Of a stretch of 64,000 bases of DNA, positions 11,345-20,597 are shown in pieces. A program made the translations under genes and the position numbers. Positions within the stretch are counted from its first letter, which is position 1; each line of letters starts with the position of its first letter. The notes beneath the pieces were generated by a model that did no database searches, was not told the origin of the DNA, and saw only the letters and a program-made list of their open reading frames with translations. The stretch lies in assembly GCA_015491905.1 (NCBI GenBank), contig WGGC01000031.1:1-64000 (forward strand), in the 5' to 3' direction. Source of the stretch: Bacteroidales bacterium (GTDB taxonomy: Bacteria; Bacteroidota; Bacteroidia; Bacteroidales; F082).

Positions 11345-11607
11345 AAATACATTTATCTCTTTTCAATTTTCTTATTTGTACCCCTTGCTCTAAATTGTGT
11401 ACAAAACAGAATTCTCAGACAAATGCAAAACACCTAAATTTAGTATTTTTTCAATAATATATTTTTCTTAATAAAAATAAAATACCGGTTTAAGAAGAAT
11501 CAAATTTTAAAAACTTAAAAATAAAATTACCATATAAACATTGAATCAAAAAACTTGAATTCGTTAAAAACGGCTTTGAATTCGTTTATATTTCTAAAGA
11601 ATATGTT

Positions 11608-11640
11608 TAAAAAAAACCAGTCTGTCTCCAGACTGTTTTA
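11608..11640 (-). terminator. Intrinsic terminator downstream of the T9SS-cargo pseudogene
   Basis: Minus strand ACAGTCTG-gaga-CAGACTGGTTTTTTTT. Confidence 0.75.
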
Positions 11641-11662
11641 AACCAAAAGAAGTATTTCTCTA

Positions 11663-12324
11663 CTATTTATTTATAAATAATTTCCTGGTTTGCACTCCGT
11701 ATTTTGATAAAATACGGGCAAAATAATATCCGGCAGGCAGTTTGGCAACATTCAACTGAAGGTTGTTGCCACCTCTGGAACTGTTTGTTTTTAGCGGTTT
11801 CATTACGAGATGTTCGCATACGTTTAACAGGTCAATGCGAATACTATTACTTTCTGGCGAATAATAGTTTACATTGATCTGATTTTTGGCAGGGTTAGGG
11901 AAGATTCGGTATTGCATTTTATTGCCTTTACCAAAATGGTATATGAAAAAATGCCACTTTCTGTATCTGTACCTTTCCAGTGAACATTGAAGTTTTTATT
12001 CATTGTTACCGCCGGAAGGGATTCCACAGCACTTTGGGGAGTTGAGTTATCAGCAGTATTATAACACCAGTTAGTTGGTATTGAGTTGTTCCAATCGAAA
12101 ACTATATGAGCAGAATTATTGATAATTGTCCCATCTGCCAAGCCGGACAACGGAGAAACAGAATAAACTAGGTTCCCCTACCTTTGTGGTGATTTTTGTT
12201 GAGATACAGAAAACCGGCATTAACATTCTCAACCAATTGATAAGTATTTGGATCATCTTTTGAAGAGATATAAATCGAGGAAGCTCTTCCTGAGGGGTCA
12301 AATTTGGCACAAGGATTTTTTTAA
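11663..12324 (-). pseudogene. Remnant of a large T9SS-exported surface protein, with C-terminal sorting domain
   Basis: Three consecutive minus-strand frames carry collinear pieces. Frame 1, 12168-12321: NPCAKFDPSGRASSIYISSKDDPNTYQLVENVNAGFLYLNKNHHKGRGT*. Frame 2: NLVYSVSPLSGLADGTIINNSAHIVFDWNNSIPTNWCYNTADNSTPQSAVESLPAVTMNKNFNVHWKGTDTESGIFSYTI. Frame 3, 11663-11917: FPNPAKNQINVNYYS...LPAGYYFARILSKYGVQTRKLFINK (Por/T9SS sorting domain). Confidence 0.82.
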
Positions 12325-12625
12325 TTCCAATAGCATCATTCAAATTTGAATCCTTCTATACTTTTAATGCATTTTAAAAGATTTATCTATTACTATTTTT
12401 TATTAAAGTTTTAGAAATTATTTTAAAATAATCATAAACTAAATAAGTAAACCACACTTTGCTTTGTTTAAATTTAAATGAAAAAGCATAATAGTTATAA
12501 AGGTAATTCAGCCGCATAAAATACTTTCCTTATAACTTTTAGTTATAGAATATAACAATTTGAATACTGAACTATTCAATGAAGTTAGATATTTTTGCAA
12601 AAAATAAATAATCAGTGCTATTATT

Positions 12626-12997
12626 ATGACAAACTACATAAAAGAATTAAATGTTGAAGAGGCTTTCAGGAAAATAAAAGAAGGAGCAATATTAATAGAC
12701 ATAAGAAATGAAGAAGAGTTAGAAGTGTTTTCATTTGACATTCCAAATGTTATACATATCCCTCAAAATATGATTTACGATCAATTATATAAAATTCCTA
12801 AAGACAAAACAGTTATTTTAGGCTGTAATAGTGGAGCGCGAAGTTACTTTATGACTCAAATTTTATCCGAAATGAATTTCAAAAATATATACAACCTTAG
12901 AGGGGGAATATTAGACTGGGTTGAAAAAGGTTTACCTGTTATATGGGATAATTATAAAAAGGAAAATAGCAATCAGCATAAATCAAAGCAACAATAA
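12626..12997 (+). CDS. Rhodanese-like domain protein
   Basis: ILIDIRNEEELEVF and active-site-like VILGCNSGARSYFMTQIL; LRGGILDWVEKGLPV. Confidence 0.92.
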   Translation: MTNYIKELNVEEAFRKIKEGAILIDIRNEEELEVFSFDIPNVIHIPQNMIYDQLYKIPKDKTVILGCNSGARSYFMTQILSEMNFKNIYNLRGGILDWVEKGLPVIWDNYKKENSNQHKSKQQ

Positions 12998-13023
12998 ATA
13001 GTATATTTACAAAAAAACAGCAC

Positions 13024-13794
13024 ATGAATTTGTCTTACTTATATGCATTAATTAGTGGTATTTTATCGGGAGGAGCCTTAGGTTTAACCGGAGGAGGAGG
13101 ATCAATTTTAGCTGTTCCATTATTGGTATATCTGGTAGGCGAGAATGTTCATTTGGCTATTGGCACCTCTTTGATAGCTGTTGGAGTTACTTCATTAATT
13201 TCATCAGCAAGTTATATGAAGCAATCGCTTGTAAATTTTAGAATCGGGTTATTAATGGCTGCTCCAGGGTTAGTAAGCACATATCTGGGAGCTTTATTAA
13301 ACAAACAAGTAAAAGGTCCGGTGTTGTTACTGGCTTTTGCATTATTAATGGTTTATATTGGTTATCTGATGGCCAAAAAAAAATCTCCGGAAGGAAAAAA
13401 TAAAAATAATGATTTAAATATTAACTATTGGCGTATTATTATATTAGGATTTATAACAGGTTTGGCAAGTGGTTTTTTTGGTGTTGGTGGAGGTTTTTTA
13501 CTTGTTCCGGCATTATATTTAGGGGCCAAATTAAAAATGAAAGAAGCCATTGGAACTTCCCTGTTTATTATTTTTTTATTTGGATTATTTGGCTTGGGAA
13601 GCTATATTATTCAGGGAAGGCCTATAAATTTATTAATTAGTGGCGTTTTTGTTGTTGGAGGTGCTGTAGGAGGTATAACGGGAGCATATTATGCCAAAAG
13701 AATTAACCAACAGGTTTTGCGCCGGATTTTTTCTTATTTTATCATTGCTATAGGGCTAGCCATGTTCATACAAAATTTAATAAAAATTATTTAA
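13024..13794 (+). CDS. Sulfite exporter TauE/SafE (TSUP) family membrane protein
   Basis: Two GGG(S/F) repeats (GALGLTGGGGSILAVPLL; GLASGFFGVGGGFLLVPAL) typical of TSUP permeases. Confidence 0.93.
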   Translation: MNLSYLYALISGILSGGALGLTGGGGSILAVPLLVYLVGENVHLAIGTSLIAVGVTSLISSASYMKQSLVNFRIGLLMAAPGLVSTYLGALLNKQVKGPVLLLAFALLMVYIGYLMAKKKSPEGKNKNNDLNINYWRIIILGFITGLASGFFGVGGGFLLVPALYLGAKLKMKEAIGTSLFIIFLFGLFGLGSYIIQGRPINLLISGVFVVGGAVGGITGAYYAKRINQQVLRRIFSYFIIAIGLAMFIQNLIKII

Positions 13795-13810
13795 TAAATT
13801 AATAGCATTT

Positions 13811-14470
13811 TCACTTTATTCCTTCCCATTCATCATAAAATTCATTTAGAAAGTTTTCCATAAATAAATGACGATGTCTGGCAATTTCCTTTCCAGCATT
13901 TGTATTCATCATATCTTTCAGAAGTAATAACTTTTCATAAAAATGATTTATGGTCGGGCCTTTGGCAGCTTTATATTCGGCTTTACTCATATTAGTATTA
14001 GGATTTTGTTCCGGGTCATATAAAGGGCGCCCCTTAAAACCGCCAAAATTAAATGCTCTTGCTATTCCAATTGCACCTATAGCATCCAGCCTATCAGCAT
14101 CCTGTACAATCTGTAATTCTTTAGAAACCATCTCAGGCATTTCATTTCTATTTTTGAATGAAACATAGCGAATGATTTTTACAATATGGTCTATATCATC
14201 ATCCTTAACCATAACACTATGCAAAAACATACGTGCTTTTTCCGGACCTATATCCTCATTGCCATTATAAAATTTAGCATCTGCAATATCATGTAAAAGA
14301 GCCGCAATATTTACTATAAACAAATCTGCCTTTTCTATTTTAGCAATATGAATTGCTGTTTTCCAAACTCTGTAAATATGAAACCAATCATGACCCCCTT
14401 CAGCATCTGACAACTCTTTTCTTACAAAAGCAATTGTTTGAGTAATTATTTCCTGTTGTTTTTTATCCAT
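13811..14470 (-). CDS. HD domain phosphohydrolase
   Basis: HDWFHIYRVWKTA, ALLHDIADAKF, IVQDADRLDAIGAIGIARAFNFGG. Confidence 0.93.
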   Translation of the reverse strand: MDKKQQEIITQTIAFVRKELSDAEGGHDWFHIYRVWKTAIHIAKIEKADLFIVNIAALLHDIADAKFYNGNEDIGPEKARMFLHSVMVKDDDIDHIVKIIRYVSFKNRNEMPEMVSKELQIVQDADRLDAIGAIGIARAFNFGGFKGRPLYDPEQNPNTNMSKAEYKAAKGPTINHFYEKLLLLKDMMNTNAGKEIARHRHLFMENFLNEFYDEWEGIK

Positions 14471-14474
14471 ATTA

Positions 14475-15572
14475 TTAATTATATTTTACCGCAGCATAAC
14501 CAACCCAATGATGGTTATTTGCCGGCGCGGTAACCCCCATTTTTAAATCATTTACAGGAATTTGTTTTCTCTCAATGCTGGAAGAATAACCTATTACCCG
14601 TCCTCTGAGAGGCTCATGATATAAGTCTTCATTAAGATCATTTACTGTTAACAATCCCATTGGTACAGAATAACGTCCACACCATGTCCATTTATATTTA
14701 CGGAAATCATCAGGTTGAACAGTCATATCAAAGAAATTATGTATTTTCCCTGAGCTTAAGTTTCCACTAATAGAATGAAGAATTTCCAGTTCATGACCTT
14801 TAACATTGGCATAACTGGAACAGGACGTTCCATAATAAGCAAAATTTTTACCGCCCCATCCCTGATCTCCATAATGAACTGCGTCCGTAGAAATAACAAA
14901 TGCATAGTCTTTTCCCCAATTCATATTTCTTGATTTAGCAATTTTAGCAATGGCTGAAGACAAATCAGCAGCTATTTTTTGCATTTTTTTAAACGGCATT
15001 GCAGGCACCAAAATAGAAACGATCTGTATATTTCTATCGAAATATTGAAGCCATGGAATTTCAGCTTCTACCGAATGTTCAATAGATTGCATTGAATCGT
15101 TTACAATGTAATCATCCTTAGGCAGCATCTTAATTATTTCATTTCTCAAGGGTGAAACTTTTATCATTCCATAAGGCCCTTTCCATTCCGTAAAAGAGTC
15201 AAATATTATTTTATTTTCCAAATGCAGTCTGGCAGCTTTATGAGCAACACCAAAAATAAAAATTGTTTTAGCTTTTATCTGACTTAATGTTGCCGGATAT
15301 AAATAGCCAACATAAGTATAATCATCATGTGGAGTTACAACGGCCTTAGCCGGAATTTTCCCTAACTTTTCCATTGTTTCATTTAGTAACTTTCCCTGAT
15401 ATTTATTTATACGATTCATTAAACTATCCATTTGCCATGGATATTGGGCAAACCCAACCGTGTCTACTAAATTAGTTCTGGCTTTCATTTTTACAGCTTT
15501 ATTATTGCAGGAACTGCTAAATAAAAACACCGCAAACAGTATCCCGGCAATGGTATATAAACTCTTTTTCAT
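14475..15572 (-). CDS. MEMO1 / AmmeMemoRadiSam system protein B family, predicted lipoprotein
   Basis: N-terminal lipobox LFSSSCNNK; VTPHDDYTYVGYLY, FGVAHKAARL, SIEHSVEAEIPWLQYF, VISTDAVHYGDQ match MEMO-family motifs. Confidence 0.87.
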   Translation of the reverse strand: MKKSLYTIAGILFAVFLFSSSCNNKAVKMKARTNLVDTVGFAQYPWQMDSLMNRINKYQGKLLNETMEKLGKIPAKAVVTPHDDYTYVGYLYPATLSQIKAKTIFIFGVAHKAARLHLENKIIFDSFTEWKGPYGMIKVSPLRNEIIKMLPKDDYIVNDSMQSIEHSVEAEIPWLQYFDRNIQIVSILVPAMPFKKMQKIAADLSSAIAKIAKSRNMNWGKDYAFVISTDAVHYGDQGWGGKNFAYYGTSCSSYANVKGHELEILHSISGNLSSGKIHNFFDMTVQPDDFRKYKWTWCGRYSVPMGLLTVNDLNEDLYHEPLRGRVIGYSSSIERKQIPVNDLKMGVTAPANNHHWVGYAAVKYN

Positions 15573-15591
15573 AATTAAAATATTATCTTCA

Positions 15592-15599
15592 CAAATGTA
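15592..15599 (-). promoter_or_regulatory. -7 element (TACATTTG) upstream of the MEMO-family lipoprotein
   Basis: Minus strand TACATTTG 20 bp upstream of the ATG. Confidence 0.45.
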
Positions 15600-15687
15600 A
15601 AAAATAATGGAACATTTTTATTCTTTATTTATTAAAAACAAACAAGGAAAACTATAAATTTGATAACTTTGATAAAAATTTACAACT

Positions 15688-17049
15688 ATGTTTAAAAGTA
15701 TAGATCCATATTCCGGAAAAGTTATTGGAAATTATAAAACCCATACTAAAAATGAGTTGAAAGAAATTATTGAAAAAAGTCATTCTGCATACCATAACTG
15801 GAAAAGAAACAATTTTTCTTCCAAAGGAAAATTATTTCTTCATTTAGGAGAATTATTACGCAATAATAAAGAAGAATATGCTCAGTTAATTACCCGGGAA
15901 ATGGGTAAAATAATTTCTGAATCAAGAGCAGAAATAGAAAAATGTGCCTGGCTATGTGATTATTATGCTAATTATTCCGAATCAATGCTACAACCTGAAT
16001 ATTTTAATACAGATGCAGGTAAAAGTTATGTAATTTTTGAACCTATAGGGATAATATATGGCATTATGCCCTGGAACTTTCCTTTCTGGCAAGCTTTTCG
16101 TGCAGCAGTTCCCACTATCATGGCTGGAAATACTTTTATATTAAAACATGCTCCTAATGTTACAGGAACAGCCTTATTAATTGAAAAGCTTTTTTTAGAA
16201 GCAGGATTTCCTGAGAATGTCTTCAGAACTATTGTTATTCCAGTAGAATTATCGGAATCAGTAATTGCCCATCCTTATATTGAAGGCATTACCCTGACAG
16301 GAAGCCAACGGGCAGGTGCAGCTGTTGCTTCACAAGCAGGTAAGCATTTAAAGAAAAGTGTAATGGAATTAGGCGGATCAGATCCATATATCGTGTTAAA
16401 AGATGCCGAATTTAACCAAAGTTGTAAGACAGGAGTTTGTTCCCGGATGATGAATGCCGGTCAGGTATGTATTTCTGCTAAACGCTTTATTGTTGAAGAG
16501 CCTGTGCTGGAACAGTTTATTGAGGAGCAAAAAAGATTGCTTGAGAATATGGTTTTAGGCAACCCATTAGAAGAAAATACGGATATGGGACCAATGGCAC
16601 GTATTGATTTACTAGAAAATATAGAATCTCAAATTGATAAATCTGTTGAAATGGGAGCTACCGTTATAACCGGAGGGAAACGTTTAAATGATAAACAATT
16701 GTTTTATGCTCCTACTTTACTAACTGATATAACCAAAAAAATGCCGGTATGGAAGGAAGAGACTTTCGGACCTGTTTCTGTAATTATTCCTGCAAAAGAC
16801 GCCGAAGATGCAATTAAAATAGCCAACGACACCTCATTTGGTTTAGGTGCCAGTTTATGGACACAAGATTTGGAACTGGCTGAAAAAATGGCAAAAAAAA
16901 TAGAAGCAGGAGGTGTGTTTATCAATGGAATGACAAAATCAGATCCTCGTTTACCATTTGGGGGGACTAAAAGATCAGGATATGGAAGAGAACTGTCATA
17001 TCTGGGAATCAGAGAATTTACCAATGCTAAAACTATTTGGATTGCCTGA
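15688..17049 (+). CDS. NAD(P)-dependent aldehyde dehydrogenase, succinate-semialdehyde dehydrogenase-like
   Basis: ALDH motifs: IMPWNFPFWQ, VMELGGSDPYIV, NAGQVCISAKR, WKEETFGPV, PFGGTKRSGYGRELS. Confidence 0.92.
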   Translation: MFKSIDPYSGKVIGNYKTHTKNELKEIIEKSHSAYHNWKRNNFSSKGKLFLHLGELLRNNKEEYAQLITREMGKIISESRAEIEKCAWLCDYYANYSESMLQPEYFNTDAGKSYVIFEPIGIIYGIMPWNFPFWQAFRAAVPTIMAGNTFILKHAPNVTGTALLIEKLFLEAGFPENVFRTIVIPVELSESVIAHPYIEGITLTGSQRAGAAVASQAGKHLKKSVMELGGSDPYIVLKDAEFNQSCKTGVCSRMMNAGQVCISAKRFIVEEPVLEQFIEEQKRLLENMVLGNPLEENTDMGPMARIDLLENIESQIDKSVEMGATVITGGKRLNDKQLFYAPTLLTDITKKMPVWKEETFGPVSVIIPAKDAEDAIKIANDTSFGLGASLWTQDLELAEKMAKKIEAGGVFINGMTKSDPRLPFGGTKRSGYGRELSYLGIREFTNAKTIWIA

Positions 17050-17092
17050 TAACTAAAAAACTTGTAATTAATATCATTTATCTATGAAATAT

Positions 17093-18442
17093 TCAACCCA
17101 GATGAAAAACATATCCCGCAAGGGTAAAATAAATTAATAAACCTGTTGAATCCACTACAGTGGTAAGCAACGGACTGCTAATTACTGCCGGATCAAGTTT
17201 GAAACGCGTTAGAATAATGGGTAATAAACTTCCCAATAAGTTGGACCAGATGGTAATGGCAAACATGGACATGGCTACTACCAATCCAATTGTAGGGCCT
17301 CCTCTCCAGAAAAAGCCGCGTACATACAATATAATCCCCAAACTTAATCCTATCATAATACCTACTACCAATTCTTTTTTAACTACCAGGAACCACTTTT
17401 TTACTGTCAACGAACCTGTTGCCAACGCCCTGATAATTAATGTGGAAGACTGCGCCGCAATATTTCCTCCACTATCAATTAAAATAGGAATGAAAAACGC
17501 CAAAGCAATTACTGCCTTAAGCGAATCCTGATAATGAGCAATAATAGTAGATGAAAAGAAATCAGTAAGTAAAAGTATCATCAGCCAACCAATACGTTTA
17601 GTATATAAACGAAAAACCGAAGCTGTGTAATATTTTTCTTCTACAGGAACAATAGCAGAAGATTTCTGAAAATCTTCTGTTGTTTCTTCCTCTAAAACAT
17701 CTAAAATATCATCTACTGTAACAATACCTATTAATATACCTTCGTTATCTATAACAGGCAAAACATTTAAATCATACTTTTTAATTATTTTATAAGCTTC
17801 TTCCTGATCATCATCAGCATGGAGACAAACAAATTCTCCATCCATAATATCACTAACTTTTGACTTGCTCTCAGCCAACAAAAACCTACGGATTGGAATA
17901 TCATCAAGTAATTTTAAATTATCATCTTCAACATAAATCATATTAATGGTTTCTGCATCCGCTCCTACTTTCTTGATATGTCTGATTGCCTTTTCTACTG
18001 TCCAGTCAGGTTTCACCACAACATAATCAGGAGTCATTAATCTACCAACACTATTTTCGGGATAACCCAGTAAAGCCAATGATTCTTTTCGTTCCTCAGG
18101 AGAAAGCAGATTTAATAATTTCTGTTTTAGTTGCCCAGGAATTTCCTCAAAAACGGAGGTTCTGTCATCAGGGGGCATTTCCTCCAATAATTCCTTGATA
18201 TGGCTATCAATAATATGTGTTAGAATATACTCTTGTTGAGCAGGATCAAGCTCAGCTAAAACATCCGCAGCCTTATCTTTAGGTACTAACCTGAAAGCCA
18301 CGACAACATTTGTAACAGATAAACTTTTTAAAATGTCAGCAATATCTTCAGGTTTATTTTGTGCCCAAATCTGCTTTATTGATTCCCATTTTTTTTGATC
18401 AATGAGCTCATCAATATTTTGTAATAAGTTGTTATCCACCAT
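17093..18442 (-). CDS. mgtE: Magnesium transporter MgtE
   Basis: N-terminal MgtE_N helical repeats (EEMPPDDRTSVFEEIP), CBS pair, C-terminal TM domain (DSGGNIAAQSSTLIIRALATG). Confidence 0.95.
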   Translation of the reverse strand: MVDNNLLQNIDELIDQKKWESIKQIWAQNKPEDIADILKSLSVTNVVVAFRLVPKDKAADVLAELDPAQQEYILTHIIDSHIKELLEEMPPDDRTSVFEEIPGQLKQKLLNLLSPEERKESLALLGYPENSVGRLMTPDYVVVKPDWTVEKAIRHIKKVGADAETINMIYVEDDNLKLLDDIPIRRFLLAESKSKVSDIMDGEFVCLHADDDQEEAYKIIKKYDLNVLPVIDNEGILIGIVTVDDILDVLEEETTEDFQKSSAIVPVEEKYYTASVFRLYTKRIGWLMILLLTDFFSSTIIAHYQDSLKAVIALAFFIPILIDSGGNIAAQSSTLIIRALATGSLTVKKWFLVVKKELVVGIMIGLSLGIILYVRGFFWRGGPTIGLVVAMSMFAITIWSNLLGSLLPIILTRFKLDPAVISSPLLTTVVDSTGLLIYFTLAGYVFHLG

Positions 18443-18576
18443 GATTTTTGTTTTTGGTGAAAGTAATTTTAAAATGCAAAATAAGCCTTTTTGAACAGAA
18501 CAAACAAGGATTTCATTTTTTATATAGATATATTTATTACTTTAAAATGAAAATTTATAATTTTGCCTGAAAAGCT

Positions 18577-19479
18577 ATGGGAGAACATCATCATCATGAT
18601 CATGGAAATTTAAGAGGCAGAAATTTATTCCTTACTGTTCTGTTAAACATTATTATTACTGTAGCACAATTAATTGGAGGAATTATCTCCGGAAGTATGG
18701 CACTCCTATCTGATGCATTGCACAATTTTAGCGATGTCCTTTCCTTACTCATAACATATATTGCAAACAGATTAGCTCTAAAAAAAAATACACCTAAACA
18801 AACATTTGGATATCAAAGAGCAGAAATTCTTGCTGCATTTATAAATTCTGCAACACTTATAGGAATTGCTGTTTTTTTAGGTGTTGAAGCTGTAAACCGG
18901 TTTATTACTCCGGAGCCGATAAAATCAAATATTGTTATATGGCTGGCTACGGCTTCAATTATAATCAATGGTTTAAGTGTATTATTACTTCAGTCGGGTA
19001 CAAAAAGCAGCATTAATATAAAATCAGCTTACCTTCACTTGCTAACTGACATGTTAACTTCTGTTGCTGTGCTAATTGGAGGTATATTAATGAAATATTT
19101 TAATGTTTACTGGGTGGATAGTTTAATAACACTTTTAATAGCCATATATTTGGTTTATGCAAGTTGGAATCTGTTTACGGAGACTATAAAAATAATCATG
19201 CTATTTACCCCTCCACATATTAACATAGATAATTTAACAAGTCAAATTGAGTCTATTCATGGCATTAAAAATATCCATCATTTACATTTATGGTCTTTAA
19301 CGGATAATAAAATAAATATGGAAGCTCATATAGATATTTCCGAAGATCAACCTATTTCTGAATTTGAGAAACAATTAAAGCAAATACAGGATATTTCTGT
19401 AAAGATGGGTATAACCCACATTACTATCCAACCGGAATATACAATTAAAGACAACAAAGATTTAATAAACAACAACTAA
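18577..19479 (+). CDS. Cation diffusion facilitator (CzcD/ZitB-like)
   Basis: N-terminal His cluster HHHHDHG; GSMALLSDALHNFSDVLSLL; HLLTDMLTSVAVLIGG; HHLHLWSL. Confidence 0.94.
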   Translation: MGEHHHHDHGNLRGRNLFLTVLLNIIITVAQLIGGIISGSMALLSDALHNFSDVLSLLITYIANRLALKKNTPKQTFGYQRAEILAAFINSATLIGIAVFLGVEAVNRFITPEPIKSNIVIWLATASIIINGLSVLLLQSGTKSSINIKSAYLHLLTDMLTSVAVLIGGILMKYFNVYWVDSLITLLIAIYLVYASWNLFTETIKIIMLFTPPHINIDNLTSQIESIHGIKNIHHLHLWSLTDNKINMEAHIDISEDQPISEFEKQLKQIQDISVKMGITHITIQPEYTIKDNKDLINNN

Positions 19480-19599
19480 AACAATTAGTTAAGTTTATAT
19501 GTTAACATTAAGCTTGGATATAAATTATTCCTATATACTATTTTATTGATAATAAATAAAATAAGAATTTTATTCACCCATGAAACTGTTTTACTCTCC

Positions 19600-19686
19600 C
19601 ATGAATTTTTTTAATCATTTTCCTTGCCCTGTGAAATAGCAAAAATTTCATAGGGTGAATGTAATTTATGATTAACAAAATTCATG
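19600..19686. repeat. Fold-back element, copy A (family with 53400-53487)
   Basis: Outer arms CATGAATTTTTTTAATCAT / ATGATTAACAAAATTCATG (one mismatch) enclosing CCTTGCCCTGTGAAATAGCAAAAATTTCATAGGGTGAATG. Confidence 0.8.
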
Positions 19687-19855
19687 ATTGTTTTATTAAA
19701 GCTTATTTAAAAAAAATCAATCAAACTTTTTAATCTTATATCTAAATAAAAATCTTTCTGAAACTCAACAAACTTAAACAAGTACTTTAAAAAAATTAAG
19801 AAATACACATTTTTAATTTTAACTAATTTATATATAAAAGTAATTAACTGTTTTG

Positions 19856-19863
19856 TAGTTTTG
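19856..19863 (+). promoter_or_regulatory. -7 element (TAGTTTTG) directly abutting the trmD start
   Basis: TAGTTTTGCATTATG: element ends 4 bp before the ATG at 19868. Confidence 0.55.
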
Positions 19864-19867
19864 CATT

Positions 19868-20545
19868 ATGCGTATAGATATAATTACATTATTTCCTGAA
19901 ATGTTTGAAGGCCCTTTCAATCATTCTATAATTCAGAGGGCAAAGAAAAAGAATTTAGTAGAAATTTATATTCATCAACTTCGTGATTTCGGAATAGGAA
20001 AGCATAAACAAGTTGATGATTATGCTTATTCAGGAGGAGCCGGTATGGTAATGATGATAGAACCTATAGCTACTATAATAGAAAGTCTTAAAAATGAAAG
20101 AGCTTATGATGAGATTATTTATACAAGTCCGGATGGTAAATTATTGGATCAGCCAATGGCTAACAAGCTCTCTACTTTTCAAAATATAATAATTTTATGT
20201 GGTCATTATAAAGGAATTGATGAAAGGATAAGGGAACATTATATTACAACAGAAATATCAATAGGAAATTATGTTTTATCAGGTGGAGAGCTGGCAGCAG
20301 CTGTTATTACGGATAGTATGGTACGATTAATTCCGGGAGTTTTAGGAAATGAAGTGTCTGCATTAAGCGATTCTTTTCAAGATCAATTAATTTCACCACC
20401 TGTATATACCAGGCCGAGGAATTTCAAAGGGTGGGAAGTCCCTGATATTCTTCTTTCAGGAAATGAGAGAAAAATATCAGAATGGAAACTTGACCAATCT
20501 TTAAAAAGAACACGAGAAAGAAGACCAGATTTACTTAATGAATAA
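19868..20545 (+). CDS. trmD: tRNA (guanine-N1)-methyltransferase
   Basis: [48 protein letters not shown]. Confidence 0.97.
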   Translation: MRIDIITLFPEMFEGPFNHSIIQRAKKKNLVEIYIHQLRDFGIGKHKQVDDYAYSGGAGMVMMIEPIATIIESLKNERAYDEIIYTSPDGKLLDQPMANKLSTFQNIIILCGHYKGIDERIREHYITTEISIGNYVLSGGELAAAVITDSMVRLIPGVLGNEVSALSDSFQDQLISPPVYTRPRNFKGWEVPDILLSGNERKISEWKLDQSLKRTRERRPDLLNE

Positions 20546-20580
20546 AGTCTCCCGTAATAAGTTAACCGGGAGACTTTATT
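20541..20580. terminator. Bidirectional intrinsic terminator between convergent trmD and trpB
   Basis: aataaagtctccc ... gggagactttatt perfect 13-bp inverted repeat. Confidence 0.85.
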
Positions 20581-20597
20581 ATATAATAATATTAATT

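Noticed and set aside
11545-11590. Short direct repeat GAATTCGTT
   Set aside because: Two 9-bp copies in an AT-rich spacer beside a pseudogene are too short and isolated to support a claim.
12116-12343. 75 aa minus-strand ORF as a real gene
   Set aside because: It is out of frame with recognisable T9SS-cargo homology (FDPSGRASSIYISSKDDPNTYQLVENVNAGFLYLN) in a neighbouring frame, so it belongs to the pseudogene.
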